Assembly: GCA_900754495.1 (NCBI GenBank)
Contig: CAAEDC010000121.1
Coordinates: 1-7,190 of the forward strand
DNA: 7,190 bases
Reading direction: 5' to 3'
Source of the DNA: Eggerthellaceae bacterium
GTDB lineage: Bacteria; Actinomycetota; Coriobacteriia; Coriobacteriales; Eggerthellaceae
In this document: one piece after another, positions 1 through 5,036 of the stretch
Position numbering within the stretch: position 1 is the first letter of the stretch
Layout of the letters: every line of letters starts with the position of its first letter
Translations under genes and position numbers: made by a program
The notes under the pieces: generated by a model
Seen by the model: only the letters and a program-made list of their open reading frames with translations
The model's database searches: none
What the model was told of the DNA's origin: nothing

Positions 1-1
1 G

Positions 2-46
2 GCGAGGAAGAAGGGCGTGAAGGGAGCGAAGAGCGTTGCTGCCTAG
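2..46 (+). CDS. Possible C-terminal end of a partial gene
   Basis: Read from base 2, the frame gives a short Lys/Ala-rich tail (ARKKGVKGAKSVAA) ending in TAG. A basic tail of this kind is plausible for a nucleic-acid-binding protein, but 14 codons identify nothing. If real, the gene converges on the minus-strand ORF that ends at 68. The other two frames also stop soon, so non-coding sequence remains possible. Confidence 0.3.
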   Translation, partial: ARKKGVKGAKSVAA

Positions 47-67
47 GCTAGCCCCTTGTCACACAAA

Positions 68-277
68 CTACCGAAGCCTCAAATACTTTCTCGCGAATAT
101 GACCCCGTCATGGACGGTGATGGCGCAGAAGGGCAGTATTGTCAGCATAAGATACGGGGATGCTTCTGGAAACCGCTCGGCGTGATCGACGAGCATGCTG
201 AACATTCGGCCTTCTTCGGCGAAAAGAAGGAGGCTGCAGCTGTCTTCGATCTGCATGGAGTTGGAGCTTGTTTTCAT
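68..277 (-). CDS. Small hypothetical protein, translationally coupled to the antitoxin
   Basis: This ORF of 69 residues has no family I recognise. Its ATG overlaps the TGA of the antitoxin gene in an ATGA arrangement (4-base overlap), which suggests it is the third gene of the toxin-antitoxin transcript and is translated by re-initiation. A GGAG lies about 11 bases upstream of the start, longer than ideal. The middle of the protein (about residues 42-52, SPYLMLTILPF) is hydrophobic but too short and isolated to call a membrane segment. The C-terminus is basic (ARKYLRLR). Its base composition is about 50-55% GC, against about 70% in the neighbouring antitoxin. It could be a real accessory gene or a chance ORF left in the element. 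Confidence 0.35.
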   Translation of the reverse strand: MKTSSNSMQIEDSCSLLLFAEEGRMFSMLVDHAERFPEASPYLMLTILPFCAITVHDGVIFARKYLRLR

Positions 278-546
278 ACGAAGCTAATCTCCAATCTCCT
301 GCCTAGGCCTCGCGCTATCTTCTCGAGGGTCGCCACGGAAGGGTTGCCGTTGCCGTTCTCGAGCCGGCAGAGGTTGGAGGCCTTCATCCCGCAGCGCTCG
401 GCGAGCTCCTGCTGGGTGAGCCCCTCTTCCATCCTCGCCTCCACGATCTGGCGCATCACGTCGCGTTCTGCGGACTGCTCCTCCCATTCCCGTGCGAACT
501 CTTCGTCCTGGAGGGACCTCTCCAGGTGCTTCCTGAAATCACTCAT
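274..546 (-). CDS. HigA-like antitoxin, XRE-family helix-turn-helix protein
   Basis: The protein has 90 residues and is probably the antitoxin of a type II pair. In this family the protein binds and neutralises its toxin and represses the shared promoter. An acidic, charged N-terminal part (residues 1-42) is followed by a typical XRE/Cro-type HTH: TQQELAERCGMKASN at about 44-58, then LCRLENGNGNPS and a stabilising helix to about residue 82. The protein ends RRLEISFV, as many HigA-type antitoxins do. The start at 546 is supported by GGAGG seven bases upstream, stronger than the usual coupled site and in keeping with an antitoxin made in excess. The gene overlaps the end of the toxin gene by 8 bases, giving the toxin-first order typical of higBA loci. 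Confidence 0.85.
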   Translation of the reverse strand: MSDFRKHLERSLQDEEFAREWEEQSAERDVMRQIVEARMEEGLTQQELAERCGMKASNLCRLENGNGNPSVATLEKIARGLGRRLEISFV

Positions 547-883
547 TTCTCGACCTCCAGTCCTCGCGCATCCTCTTCGCCCGCTCGATCTCCCTCGCGG
601 GGGTCTTCTGCGTCTTCTTGACGAAGCCGTGAGTGAGCACGATCTCCCCTCCGGCGATGAAGAAGTAGAGGACCCTCGTGATGTCGCTTCCCTGCACGGT
701 CCTCAGCTCGAATATCCCGTCGTCGAGATGCCTGGAGAACGGCATCCCCAGGGCGGGACCGTGCTCCTCCAGCAGCTCGAGCCTTCCGAAGACCTTCGCC
801 CTCATCTTCGCGGTCAGGCCGTCGATGAACTCCTCGACGGGGCGCCTGCCCCTGGCGTCCTCGTAGTAGTTGACCTCGTACAT
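539..883 (-). CDS. HigB/RelE-superfamily toxin (phage Gp49-like)
   Basis: The protein has 114 residues and is probably the toxin of the pair. Members of this family are small mRNA interferases acting in the cytoplasm, often at the ribosome. The conserved family core is visible: FELRTVQGSDITRVLYFF (about 58-75), then GGEIVLTHGFVKKTQKTP (about 78-95) and the closing EIERAKRMREDW helix. These match the Gp49-like domain (Pfam PF05973) in order and length. I chose the ATG at 883 over an in-frame ATG at 907: a GAAGGAG ribosome binding site sits five bases before 883, whereas the longer start would lie inside the promoter and operator. The toxin precedes and overlaps the antitoxin. A gene-specific activity cannot be read from sequence alone. 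Confidence 0.85.
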   Translation of the reverse strand: MYEVNYYEDARGRRPVEEFIDGLTAKMRAKVFGRLELLEEHGPALGMPFSRHLDDGIFELRTVQGSDITRVLYFFIAGGEIVLTHGFVKKTQKTPAREIERAKRMREDWRSRNE

Positions 884-897
884 CAAGGCTCCTTCAA

Positions 898-926
898 ATC
901 TTATCAAATATGATAATTGTTGGCAA
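898..926 (-). promoter_or_regulatory. Sigma-70-type promoter of the toxin-antitoxin operon
   Basis: On the minus strand, TTGCCA (926-921) and TAAGAT (903-898) are separated by exactly 17 bases. They sit just upstream of the toxin ribosome binding site, in the 54-base gap after the integrase stop codon. The pair therefore has its own promoter and does not depend on integrase transcription. Confidence 0.65.
901..916. promoter_or_regulatory. Candidate antitoxin operator, inverted repeat in the promoter
   Basis: TTATCA-AATA-TGATAA is a perfect 6-bp inverted repeat with a 4-base spacer. It lies in the spacer and -10 region of the toxin-antitoxin promoter. Antitoxins of this class normally repress their own operon through such a palindrome, so it is the likely binding site of the HTH protein. 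Function is inferred. Confidence 0.6.
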
Positions 927-937
927 TCGCCACGGGA

Positions 938-2194
938 TTACTCGCCGCCCAGCAGCTCGCCGATCTCGTCGGCCGCCTCACGGTCGTTCTGCTCGATGGC
1001 GTGCGCGTAGATGTCCATGGTGAGCGCCGCGGTGCTGTGGCCGAGCCTGTTCTGCACGGTCTTGATGTCCGCCCCGTTGCTTATAAGGAGCGTCGCCTGG
1101 GTGTGCCGGAGCTCGTGGAACTTCAGGCCCTCGTAGCCCGTCCTCTTAATGCGGGGGATTCCGCGCGAGTCAACGTACCTGATCGCGCGCCCCTGCTCGC
1201 CGAAGCCGTTCTCCACGCAGAACTCGCGGAACCACCTCCCGAAGATGTTGGGGTCGTAGTATCCCCCGTAGACGTTGGTGACGACGGGGCTCTTCTCGGT
1301 CTGCGGGATCGCTATCGCGTCCGTGTCCTCGCGGTCGAGCCTGCGCTTCCTGTTCTCGAGCTCGATCCTCTGCGTCCGCTTCCACTCCTCTAGGTACGCG
1401 ACGATCTCGCTGTCGAGGGATATCCAGCGCTTGCTCTTCTTGCTCTTCGGGTCCCGCGGGACCTTGTCGCACGCGTACTGCTGCGCCACGTAGAGCCTGC
1501 GCTTGTCGAAGTGCACGTGCTCCCATGTGAGGCCGAGCACCTCTCCGCGCCTCATGCCCGTGTGCAGGGCGAGCAGCACCGCGCAGTGCGGGGCGCTCGC
1601 CGGGAGCCCGAGGATGATGGAGTTGAGCCTCTGCGCCTCGTCGACCGTGAGGCTGTGCCTCTCCTTGGGCTTCGGCCGGGGTATGGATATGGGGGAGCAG
1701 GGGTTCTTGGCGACGAGCCCGTCGTCGACCGCCTGGTTCATGATCTGGGAGAGCTTCTGGTGGACGCGGTGTAGCCTGCTCTCGGTCGCGCCCTCCTTGC
1801 GCATCCTGGAGTAGGCGCTCCTCAGGGTGAGGGTGTCGAGGTCCTGCAGGCGGTACGCCCCGAAAAACGAGGATATCCACTTGATCTCGTAGGACTCCCT
1901 GTTCCACGCGAGCGGGCTCCTGAACTCGTGCTCGCGCTCCTCGTGGAACCGGGCGGCGTAGTCCCCGACGGTTATGTCGCTCGGCTTTATGGCGGAGGGG
2001 TCCATGAGCTCGGCGCGGTACTCCATCAGCGCCTTGGTCGCCTCCGACTTGGTGCCGTGGACGGTGCGGCTGGGCGACTTCCTGTACTTGCCCGTCACGG
2101 GGTCCTTGCCGAGCGAGACCCTGATGCGCCACGTGTTCTTCTTGCCCGCCTTTTCGATCGACCCTATGCCGGACAATGAGCTTCTTCCCGACAT
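938..2194 (-). CDS. Tyrosine recombinase / phage-type integrase
   Basis: The protein has 418 residues, the usual length for element-borne integrases, and catalyses site-specific integration of the element into the tRNA attachment site. Residues about 13-60 (KKNTWRIRVSLGKDPVTG onward) resemble the arm-type DNA-binding domain. About 74-165 forms the core-binding SAM-like domain, and about 180-405 the catalytic domain. The catalytic residues are all visible: Arg215 in HTGMRRGE, His360 and Arg363 in FHELRHT, His386 in RLGHS and the nucleophile Tyr396 in MDIYAH, with a lysine-rich beta-hairpin (about 251-255) in the expected place. A purine-rich AAGGGAAAGGG stretch upstream of the ATG at 2194 supports that start. 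The gene looks intact. No excisionase gene is seen next to it. Confidence 0.95.
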   Translation of the reverse strand: MSGRSSLSGIGSIEKAGKKNTWRIRVSLGKDPVTGKYRKSPSRTVHGTKSEATKALMEYRAELMDPSAIKPSDITVGDYAARFHEEREHEFRSPLAWNRESYEIKWISSFFGAYRLQDLDTLTLRSAYSRMRKEGATESRLHRVHQKLSQIMNQAVDDGLVAKNPCSPISIPRPKPKERHSLTVDEAQRLNSIILGLPASAPHCAVLLALHTGMRRGEVLGLTWEHVHFDKRRLYVAQQYACDKVPRDPKSKKSKRWISLDSEIVAYLEEWKRTQRIELENRKRRLDREDTDAIAIPQTEKSPVVTNVYGGYYDPNIFGRWFREFCVENGFGEQGRAIRYVDSRGIPRIKRTGYEGLKFHELRHTQATLLISNGADIKTVQNRLGHSTAALTMDIYAHAIEQNDREAADEIGELLGGE

Positions 2195-2225
2195 CGTCTG
2201 CCCTTTCCCTTCTCGTCTTCATGGG

Positions 2226-2280
2226 AAAGAAGACCGCCGTTCGAGACGCCCCTTGTCAAGCGTCTGATACGGTCTTCTTT
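2226..2280. repeat. Long nested inverted repeat (hairpin) in the integrase leader
   Basis: A perfect 11-bp inverted repeat, AAAGAAGACCG at 2226-2236 with its complement at 2270-2280, encloses a second 6-bp pair, AGACGC at 2244-2249 with GCGTCT at 2260-2265. Either strand would end in a CTTCTTT-type pyrimidine tract. It may be a bidirectional terminator insulating the integrase, or a leader structure in its mRNA. No function is shown by the sequence. Confidence 0.5.
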
Positions 2281-2293
2281 TCCGTCTTCGGTC

Positions 2294-2313
2294 ACAGTAC
2301 AAAAACGTACTGT
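2294..2313. promoter_or_regulatory. Candidate operator, 7-bp inverted repeat upstream of the integrase
   Basis: ACAGTAC and GTACTGT form a perfect inverted repeat around a six-base AAAAAC spacer, about 100 bases upstream of the integrase start and just inside the attachment site. The symmetry suits a dimeric regulator or an excisionase-type protein. On the minus strand TTGCCC and TACTGT lie 17 bases apart across it, but the -10 match is poor. Confidence 0.35.
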
Positions 2314-2315
2314 TT

Positions 2316-2430
2316 TGGGCAAATTTGGGCTAATTATGGGCTAAAATGCTGAAACATCCTGAAACATCATTGGTGTCAGGATTTTTTGACGGGCTTTTAA
2401 CCTGCGAAAATAGGGAAAAATGAAACAATC
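2316..2430. repeat. Phased short direct repeats between integrase and att core (possible arm-type integrase sites)
   Basis: TGGGC occurs at 2316, 2326 and 2337. GAAACATC occurs at 2351 and 2361, with a related GAAACAATC at 2422. Within each run the spacing is 10-11 bases, about one helical turn, so the copies face the same side of the DNA. The region from about 2341 to 2460 is only about 40% GC and has no convincing gene. Arm-type sites for tyrosine integrases lie in just this position, which is the basis of the proposal. Confidence 0.45.
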
Positions 2431-2449
2431 TGGCCACTTATAAGGTGTT

Positions 2450-2493
2450 CTCATAACCCGAAGGTCGTTGGTTCGAATCCAGCCCCGCGACCA
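2450..2493 (+). pseudogene. 3' half of a tRNA-Met(CAU)-type gene: attachment-site duplicate (attR/attL)
   Basis: The sequence begins at an anticodon loop CTCATAA (2450-2456, anticodon CAT) and continues with CCCGA and the variable region AGGTC. A perfect T arm follows (GTTGG, loop TTCGAAT, CCAGC at 2467-2483), and the segment ends in ACCA. The CCC after the loop is the hallmark of the initiator tRNA anticodon stem. The bases before the loop (GTGTT) do not pair with CCCGA and no D arm or 5' acceptor strand is present, so it is not a functional tRNA. By my count the acceptor strand after the T arm is one base short of canonical, which fits either decay or a slightly wrong isotype. Confidence 0.75.
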
Positions 2494-2501
2494 AAAACAA
2501 T

Positions 2502-2539
2502 CGCCTGAACTGGGAAAACAGTTCGGGCGTCTTTCTTTT
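2502..2539 (+). terminator. Intrinsic terminator downstream of the tRNA fragment
   Basis: CGCCTGAACTG (2502-2512) pairs with CAGTTCGGGCG (2519-2529) over 11 bp with one G-U pair and a GGAAAA loop. It is followed by TCTTTCTTTT. It lies nine bases after the tRNA 3' end and is probably the original terminator of the interrupted tRNA gene, which marks the right side as native chromosome. Confidence 0.8.
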
Positions 2540-2560
2540 CCAGGGGTCGAAAACAGGCGA

Positions 2561-2584
2561 CCGTGTAGGTATCCGTGTAGGTAT
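2561..2584. repeat. Two tandem copies of a 12-bp repeat
   Basis: CCGTGTAGGTAT occurs twice back to back, 22 bases beyond the terminator T-tract. The stretch between the terminator and the next gene (2540-2743) otherwise holds only a weak promoter candidate. The repeat may be a replication-slippage duplication. Confidence 0.7.
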
Positions 2585-2674
2585 CCGCGCACCTGCCTCC
2601 ATCCCGGTCAAATCATCAGCTTGGAAACCCTTTCTTTCCGGCGGCAATTTCCTGCAGCTTTACGGTTCTGAACT

Positions 2675-2680
2675 TATACT
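2675..2680 (+). promoter_or_regulatory. Possible -10 element for the DegV gene
   Basis: TATACT is a good -10 match 63 bases upstream of the start codon. No convincing -35 hexamer lies 16-18 bases before it, so this is tentative. Confidence 0.35.
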
Positions 2681-2743
2681 ATGCAAAACAGGCGATCGAA
2701 GTACACCGGACGTTCTTGCGGCACTGAAGGGGAGGGTGCTCCT

Positions 2744-3598
2744 ATGGGCTGGGCGATACTTGCAGACTCGAGCTGCAATCTGAGGGAATACCATCCCAAG
2801 ACCTCCGATGCGGTCTATCGCGTCGCGCCGCTCAAGATAAACATCGCGGGACGCGAATACGTCGACGACGCTTCTTTGGACGTCGCCGAGCTGAACCGCC
2901 TCATCATCGAGGAGACCGCCGCTTCTTCCAGCTCGTGTCCCAGCGTCGGCGAGTGGGCGGAGCTGTTCCGATCCGCCGACAACGTCATCGCCATCACCAT
3001 CTCTGCCCGGCTGTCGGGAAGCTACGAGGCTGCCTGCATGGCGCGCGACATGGTGCTCGAGGAGGGTCCTCGCAACATCCATATCGTCAACTCGCGTGCG
3101 GCGGGCGGCAAACTCGAGCTGCTCGTGGCGAGATTGGATGAGTTCCTCGCCGAGCATCCCGCGGCGTCGTTCGGCGATGCCGTTTCCTTCATCGATGGGC
3201 TCGAGGCCTCCTCGACCGTGCTCTTCTCCCTGAGCAGCTACGACAACCTCACCAAATCGGGGCGCATGCCCAAGCTGGCGGGCCATCTTGCCAGCAAGCT
3301 GAACATCCGCATCCTGGGGATCGCGAGCGACGAGGGCACCATCAAGATCGTGGGCCCCACGCGCGGATCGCGCAAGACGCTCGACAAGATCGTGAACACG
3401 ATGGGCGAGCAGGACTTCGACGGCGGTATGGTCTACATCGACCATGTGGACAACGAGTTTGGCGCGCAGGCGTTGGCTGACCGCATCCGTCAGGAGTGGC
3501 CCAACGCGGGGGTCCGGATCCTGCCCTGCGGCGGCCTGTGCTCGTATTATGCCGAGAACAAAGGCCTGATCATCGGCTTCGGGACAGCGCGGGCTTAG
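2744..3598 (+). CDS. DegV-family (fatty-acid-binding, FakB-like) protein
   Basis: The protein has 284 residues, the normal DegV length. DegV proteins bind a fatty acid in a deep pocket. The FakB members present it to the kinase FakA so that exogenous fatty acids can enter phospholipid synthesis. Family landmarks run in order: ADSS (7-10) near the N-terminus, the APLKINI strand with EYVDD (28-42), the SSSSCPS segment (61-67) where most members have TSQPS, ITISARLSGSYEAA (84-97), LSSYDNLTKSGRM (163-175), VGPTRGSRK (203-211) and the closing GLIIGFG (274-280). The start at 2744 is chosen because GGGGAGG lies eight bases upstream; an earlier in-frame ATG at 2681 has no such site and adds a non-family leader. 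No fakA is visible, and the gene appears monocistronic. Confidence 0.9.
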   Translation: MGWAILADSSCNLREYHPKTSDAVYRVAPLKINIAGREYVDDASLDVAELNRLIIEETAASSSSCPSVGEWAELFRSADNVIAITISARLSGSYEAACMARDMVLEEGPRNIHIVNSRAAGGKLELLVARLDEFLAEHPAASFGDAVSFIDGLEASSTVLFSLSSYDNLTKSGRMPKLAGHLASKLNIRILGIASDEGTIKIVGPTRGSRKTLDKIVNTMGEQDFDGGMVYIDHVDNEFGAQALADRIRQEWPNAGVRILPCGGLCSYYAENKGLIIGFGTARA

Positions 3599-3603
3599 CT
3601 GCG

Positions 3604-3638
3604 CCGCCGCGAAGCATCCGGCTCGTCGCCCGCGGCGG
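3604..3638 (+). terminator. Possible terminator hairpin after the DegV gene
   Basis: CCGCCGCG (3604-3611) and CGCGGCGG (3631-3638) form a perfect 8-bp GC-only stem with a 19-base loop, six bases after the stop codon. No T-tract follows directly, so it would be a weak or Rho-assisted terminator, or only an mRNA-stabilising structure. Confidence 0.35.
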
Positions 3639-3794
3639 ACGGCGGCTCTTCTCGTTCGGCGATGCATGTCGCACCAGATGGAGCACCTATCGGTTGACTA
3701 TAGTGTGCGGTCGGGCTTTCTCTGATAGAATCGGGGCGGTTGTCGTCGCGCGGCGGCGGCAGTCGGAACGAGTTCAAGCGATGGAGGTGCGCAA

Positions 3795-4838
3795 GTGCGC
3801 GACGCTATGGATTGGGTGCGAGGCCATATTGCGATTGTGGTCGGCGCCGTTGCGGTGGTCGTTGTGATGGCGGCTGTGGCGGTTATGGCCGCTCTGGGGG
3901 TTTTCGCCTCGAAGGCCGAGATGCCGAAGATCATGCCGAGCGAGGAGGCGACGGTGGACGTCTCGCTTTCCGTCACCGCCGACGCCGGCTGGACGGTCGA
4001 TTCCACACCGGCCATCGTCCACGTCAAGGGTGCCGACGAAGACACCTCCGAAGTCGATTTCTATCATGCCGTTGCCGCCGACGAGGAGGGCAACAAGGGG
4101 TCTTCCAAGGTGACGATCACCGAGGGCAGCTACACCGTGGCGTTCCTCGCGCCCGTTAACGCCGACGGCTCCACGTTCAACATCGATGCGGCGATGGCCA
4201 CGCAGTCCATCGAGGTCGACGCCGACGCCGACGCGCCCACTGTCGCGTGCGCGATGGTGCAGATCCCCGCTGACCAGGTCGGTGACGATGTGCTCCAAGC
4301 CGCGATCGCGAACCTGCGCGCCGCCGTCGATCTGGGCGACTCGACGCTGAAGGGCAACGCCGGACGCGACGTCCTGGCCAAGATGGAGGCCAACATCGCC
4401 AACAATCCGAACGTCTCCGAGGAGACCAAGGTCGAAGCCGAGCGCGTCGAAGAGGAGGCCGATGTCGACAGCACGCCGGTTTCCACCGTGGTGACGCGTC
4501 CGTACACGCCTTCGCAGGGAGGGAGCTACACGCCTCCCAGCACGGGAACGGGCAACCAGGGCGGCGGACAAGGCGGAGCTGGGGACGGCGGCCAGGGCGG
4601 CGGCCAGGGTGACCAAGGCGGCGCCGAGAATCCCCCCGTCGATCCCGGTCAGGGCGGCGGCGAGGTCGTCGATCCCAATCCGGGCGGCGGTGACCAGGGC
4701 GGCACCGGAGGCGGCGGCGACCAGGGTGGCACGGGCGAGCCTGAGACGCCTCCCGTCGATCCCGGCACGGGTGATTCCGAAACCGGCGGCAACGTGGACG
4801 TGACGCCCGAGACCCCGGACACCCCCTCCGTGGCATAG
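3795..4838 (+). CDS. Membrane-anchored extracellular protein with Gly/Pro/Gln-rich tail (unknown function)
   Basis: This protein of 347 residues belongs to no family I can name. It starts with GTG: GGAGG lies seven bases upstream, while the ATG four codons later is too far from it. A short N-terminus with Asp and Arg (MRDAMDWVRG) is followed by one strong hydrophobic helix (about 11-38) with no clear lipobox, so it is probably an uncleaved anchor or a signal sequence. Residues about 50-150 look beta-rich, rich in Asp/Val/Thr and Ig-like in composition. About 158-225 is predicted helical and charged. From about 236 to the end is a flexible low-complexity region of Gly, Gln, Pro and Asp, with a tandem 9-residue repeat (297-305, 306-314) and PPVDPG twice (280 and 319). 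No LPXTG motif or C-terminal membrane segment is seen. The tail probably sits in or on the cell wall. Confidence 0.8.
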   Translation: MRDAMDWVRGHIAIVVGAVAVVVVMAAVAVMAALGVFASKAEMPKIMPSEEATVDVSLSVTADAGWTVDSTPAIVHVKGADEDTSEVDFYHAVAADEEGNKGSSKVTITEGSYTVAFLAPVNADGSTFNIDAAMATQSIEVDADADAPTVACAMVQIPADQVGDDVLQAAIANLRAAVDLGDSTLKGNAGRDVLAKMEANIANNPNVSEETKVEAERVEEEADVDSTPVSTVVTRPYTPSQGGSYTPPSTGTGNQGGGQGGAGDGGQGGGQGDQGGAENPPVDPGQGGGEVVDPNPGGGDQGGTGGGGDQGGTGEPETPPVDPGTGDSETGGNVDVTPETPDTPSVA

Positions 4839-4895
4839 GTTCGCCTTCGGCCCGACTTTCACCGAAAACGGCGCTGCGGCGCGGTCCGCAAGCGC

Positions 4896-4901
4896 TATCA
4901 T
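4896..4901 (+). promoter_or_regulatory. Possible -10 element for the thiamine operon
   Basis: TATCAT lies just upstream of the riboswitch aptamer, the expected place for the operon start. I see no good -35 hexamer at the right distance, so the call rests on position more than on sequence. Confidence 0.3.
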
Positions 4902-4909
4902 ACGCATGG

Positions 4910-5021
4910 ATGCAGGGGTACCTGCGCTGCCAGCCGCACGATGTGCGGAGAGGCGGCGTTGGTTGAGAGGGCGCACGCCCAACCCTTCGAACCTGTCAGT
5001 TAACACTGGTGTAGGGAGCAT
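4910..5021 (+). promoter_or_regulatory. TPP riboswitch aptamer (THI element)
   Basis: The conserved TPP-binding core is clear: GGGGT at 4915-4919, TTGAGA at 4963-4968 (usual CUGAGA), ACCCTTCGAACCTG at 4982-4995 and GTAGGGA at 5011-5017. The helices fit: P1 ATGC/GCAT (4910-4913 with 5018-5021), P2 GGGT/ACCC (4916-4919 with 4982-4985), P3 CGCTGCC/GGCGGCG (4925-4931 with 4952-4958), P4 CCT/AGG (4992-4994 with 5013-5015) and P5 CAGT/ACTG (4997-5008). P3 is extended by a perfect CCGCAC/GTGCGG hairpin (4934-4948), and an optional small stem GGGC/GCCC (4969-4980) sits in the P3-P2 joint. It senses thiamine pyrophosphate and heads the thiM operon. TPP binding should favour termination. Confidence 0.95.
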
Positions 5022-5036
5022 GCTTGCGATCGCAGG

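Larger units (their letters stand above)
1..2493. mobile_element. Right end of a tRNA-integrated genomic island or integrative element (left end outside window)
   Basis: The segment carries a tyrosine integrase reading away from a 3' tRNA fragment, with a toxin-antitoxin module directly behind it. The tRNA fragment reads rightward and is followed on the right by a tRNA-like terminator, while the sequence to its left does not complete the tRNA. The element therefore lies on the left and native chromosome on the right. Tyrosine integrases commonly use the 3' half of tRNA genes as attachment sites and rebuild the intact tRNA at the opposite junction. That junction is expected beyond position 1 and cannot be seen. 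The cargo and total size are unknown, so plasmid-like, phage-like and island identities cannot be told apart. Confidence 0.75.

Noticed and set aside
56..913. Plus-strand ORF of 285 residues
   Set aside because: It lies antisense to the toxin, antitoxin and small ORF, all of which have better start sites or family motifs. Its composition is that of a GC-rich shadow frame.
1170..2222. Minus-strand ORF of 350 residues in another frame of the integrase
   Set aside because: It is an Arg/Ala/Pro/Gly-rich shadow of the integrase, which has all catalytic residues in its own frame.
2254..2259. Consensus TTGACA on the minus strand as the integrase -35
   Set aside because: No -10-like hexamer lies 16-18 bases downstream, and it falls within the loop of the nested hairpin.
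2341..2592. Minus-strand ORF of 83 residues containing WIRTNDLRVM
   Set aside because: This peptide is the reverse-complement translation of the tRNA fragment, a well-known annotation artefact. The rest crosses the terminator and the tandem repeat.
2660..3667. Minus-strand ORF of 335 residues opposite the DegV gene
   Set aside because: Antisense shadow in GC-rich DNA. The plus strand carries full DegV motifs and a strong ribosome binding site.
3694..3731. TTGACT and TAGAAT as a promoter for the surface protein
   Set aside because: The two hexamers are 26 bases apart, too far for a sigma-70 promoter. Neither has a good partner at 16-18 bases.
4569..4780. Gly/Gln-coding repeats as a possible CRISPR-like or minisatellite array
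   Set aside because: The repeats are in frame, imperfect and explained by the low-complexity protein tail. There are no spacers.
5025..5034. Palindrome TGCGATCGCA after the riboswitch aptamer
   Set aside because: As RNA it can form only a 3-bp stem with a GATC loop, and it links aptamer and terminator without a clear role.
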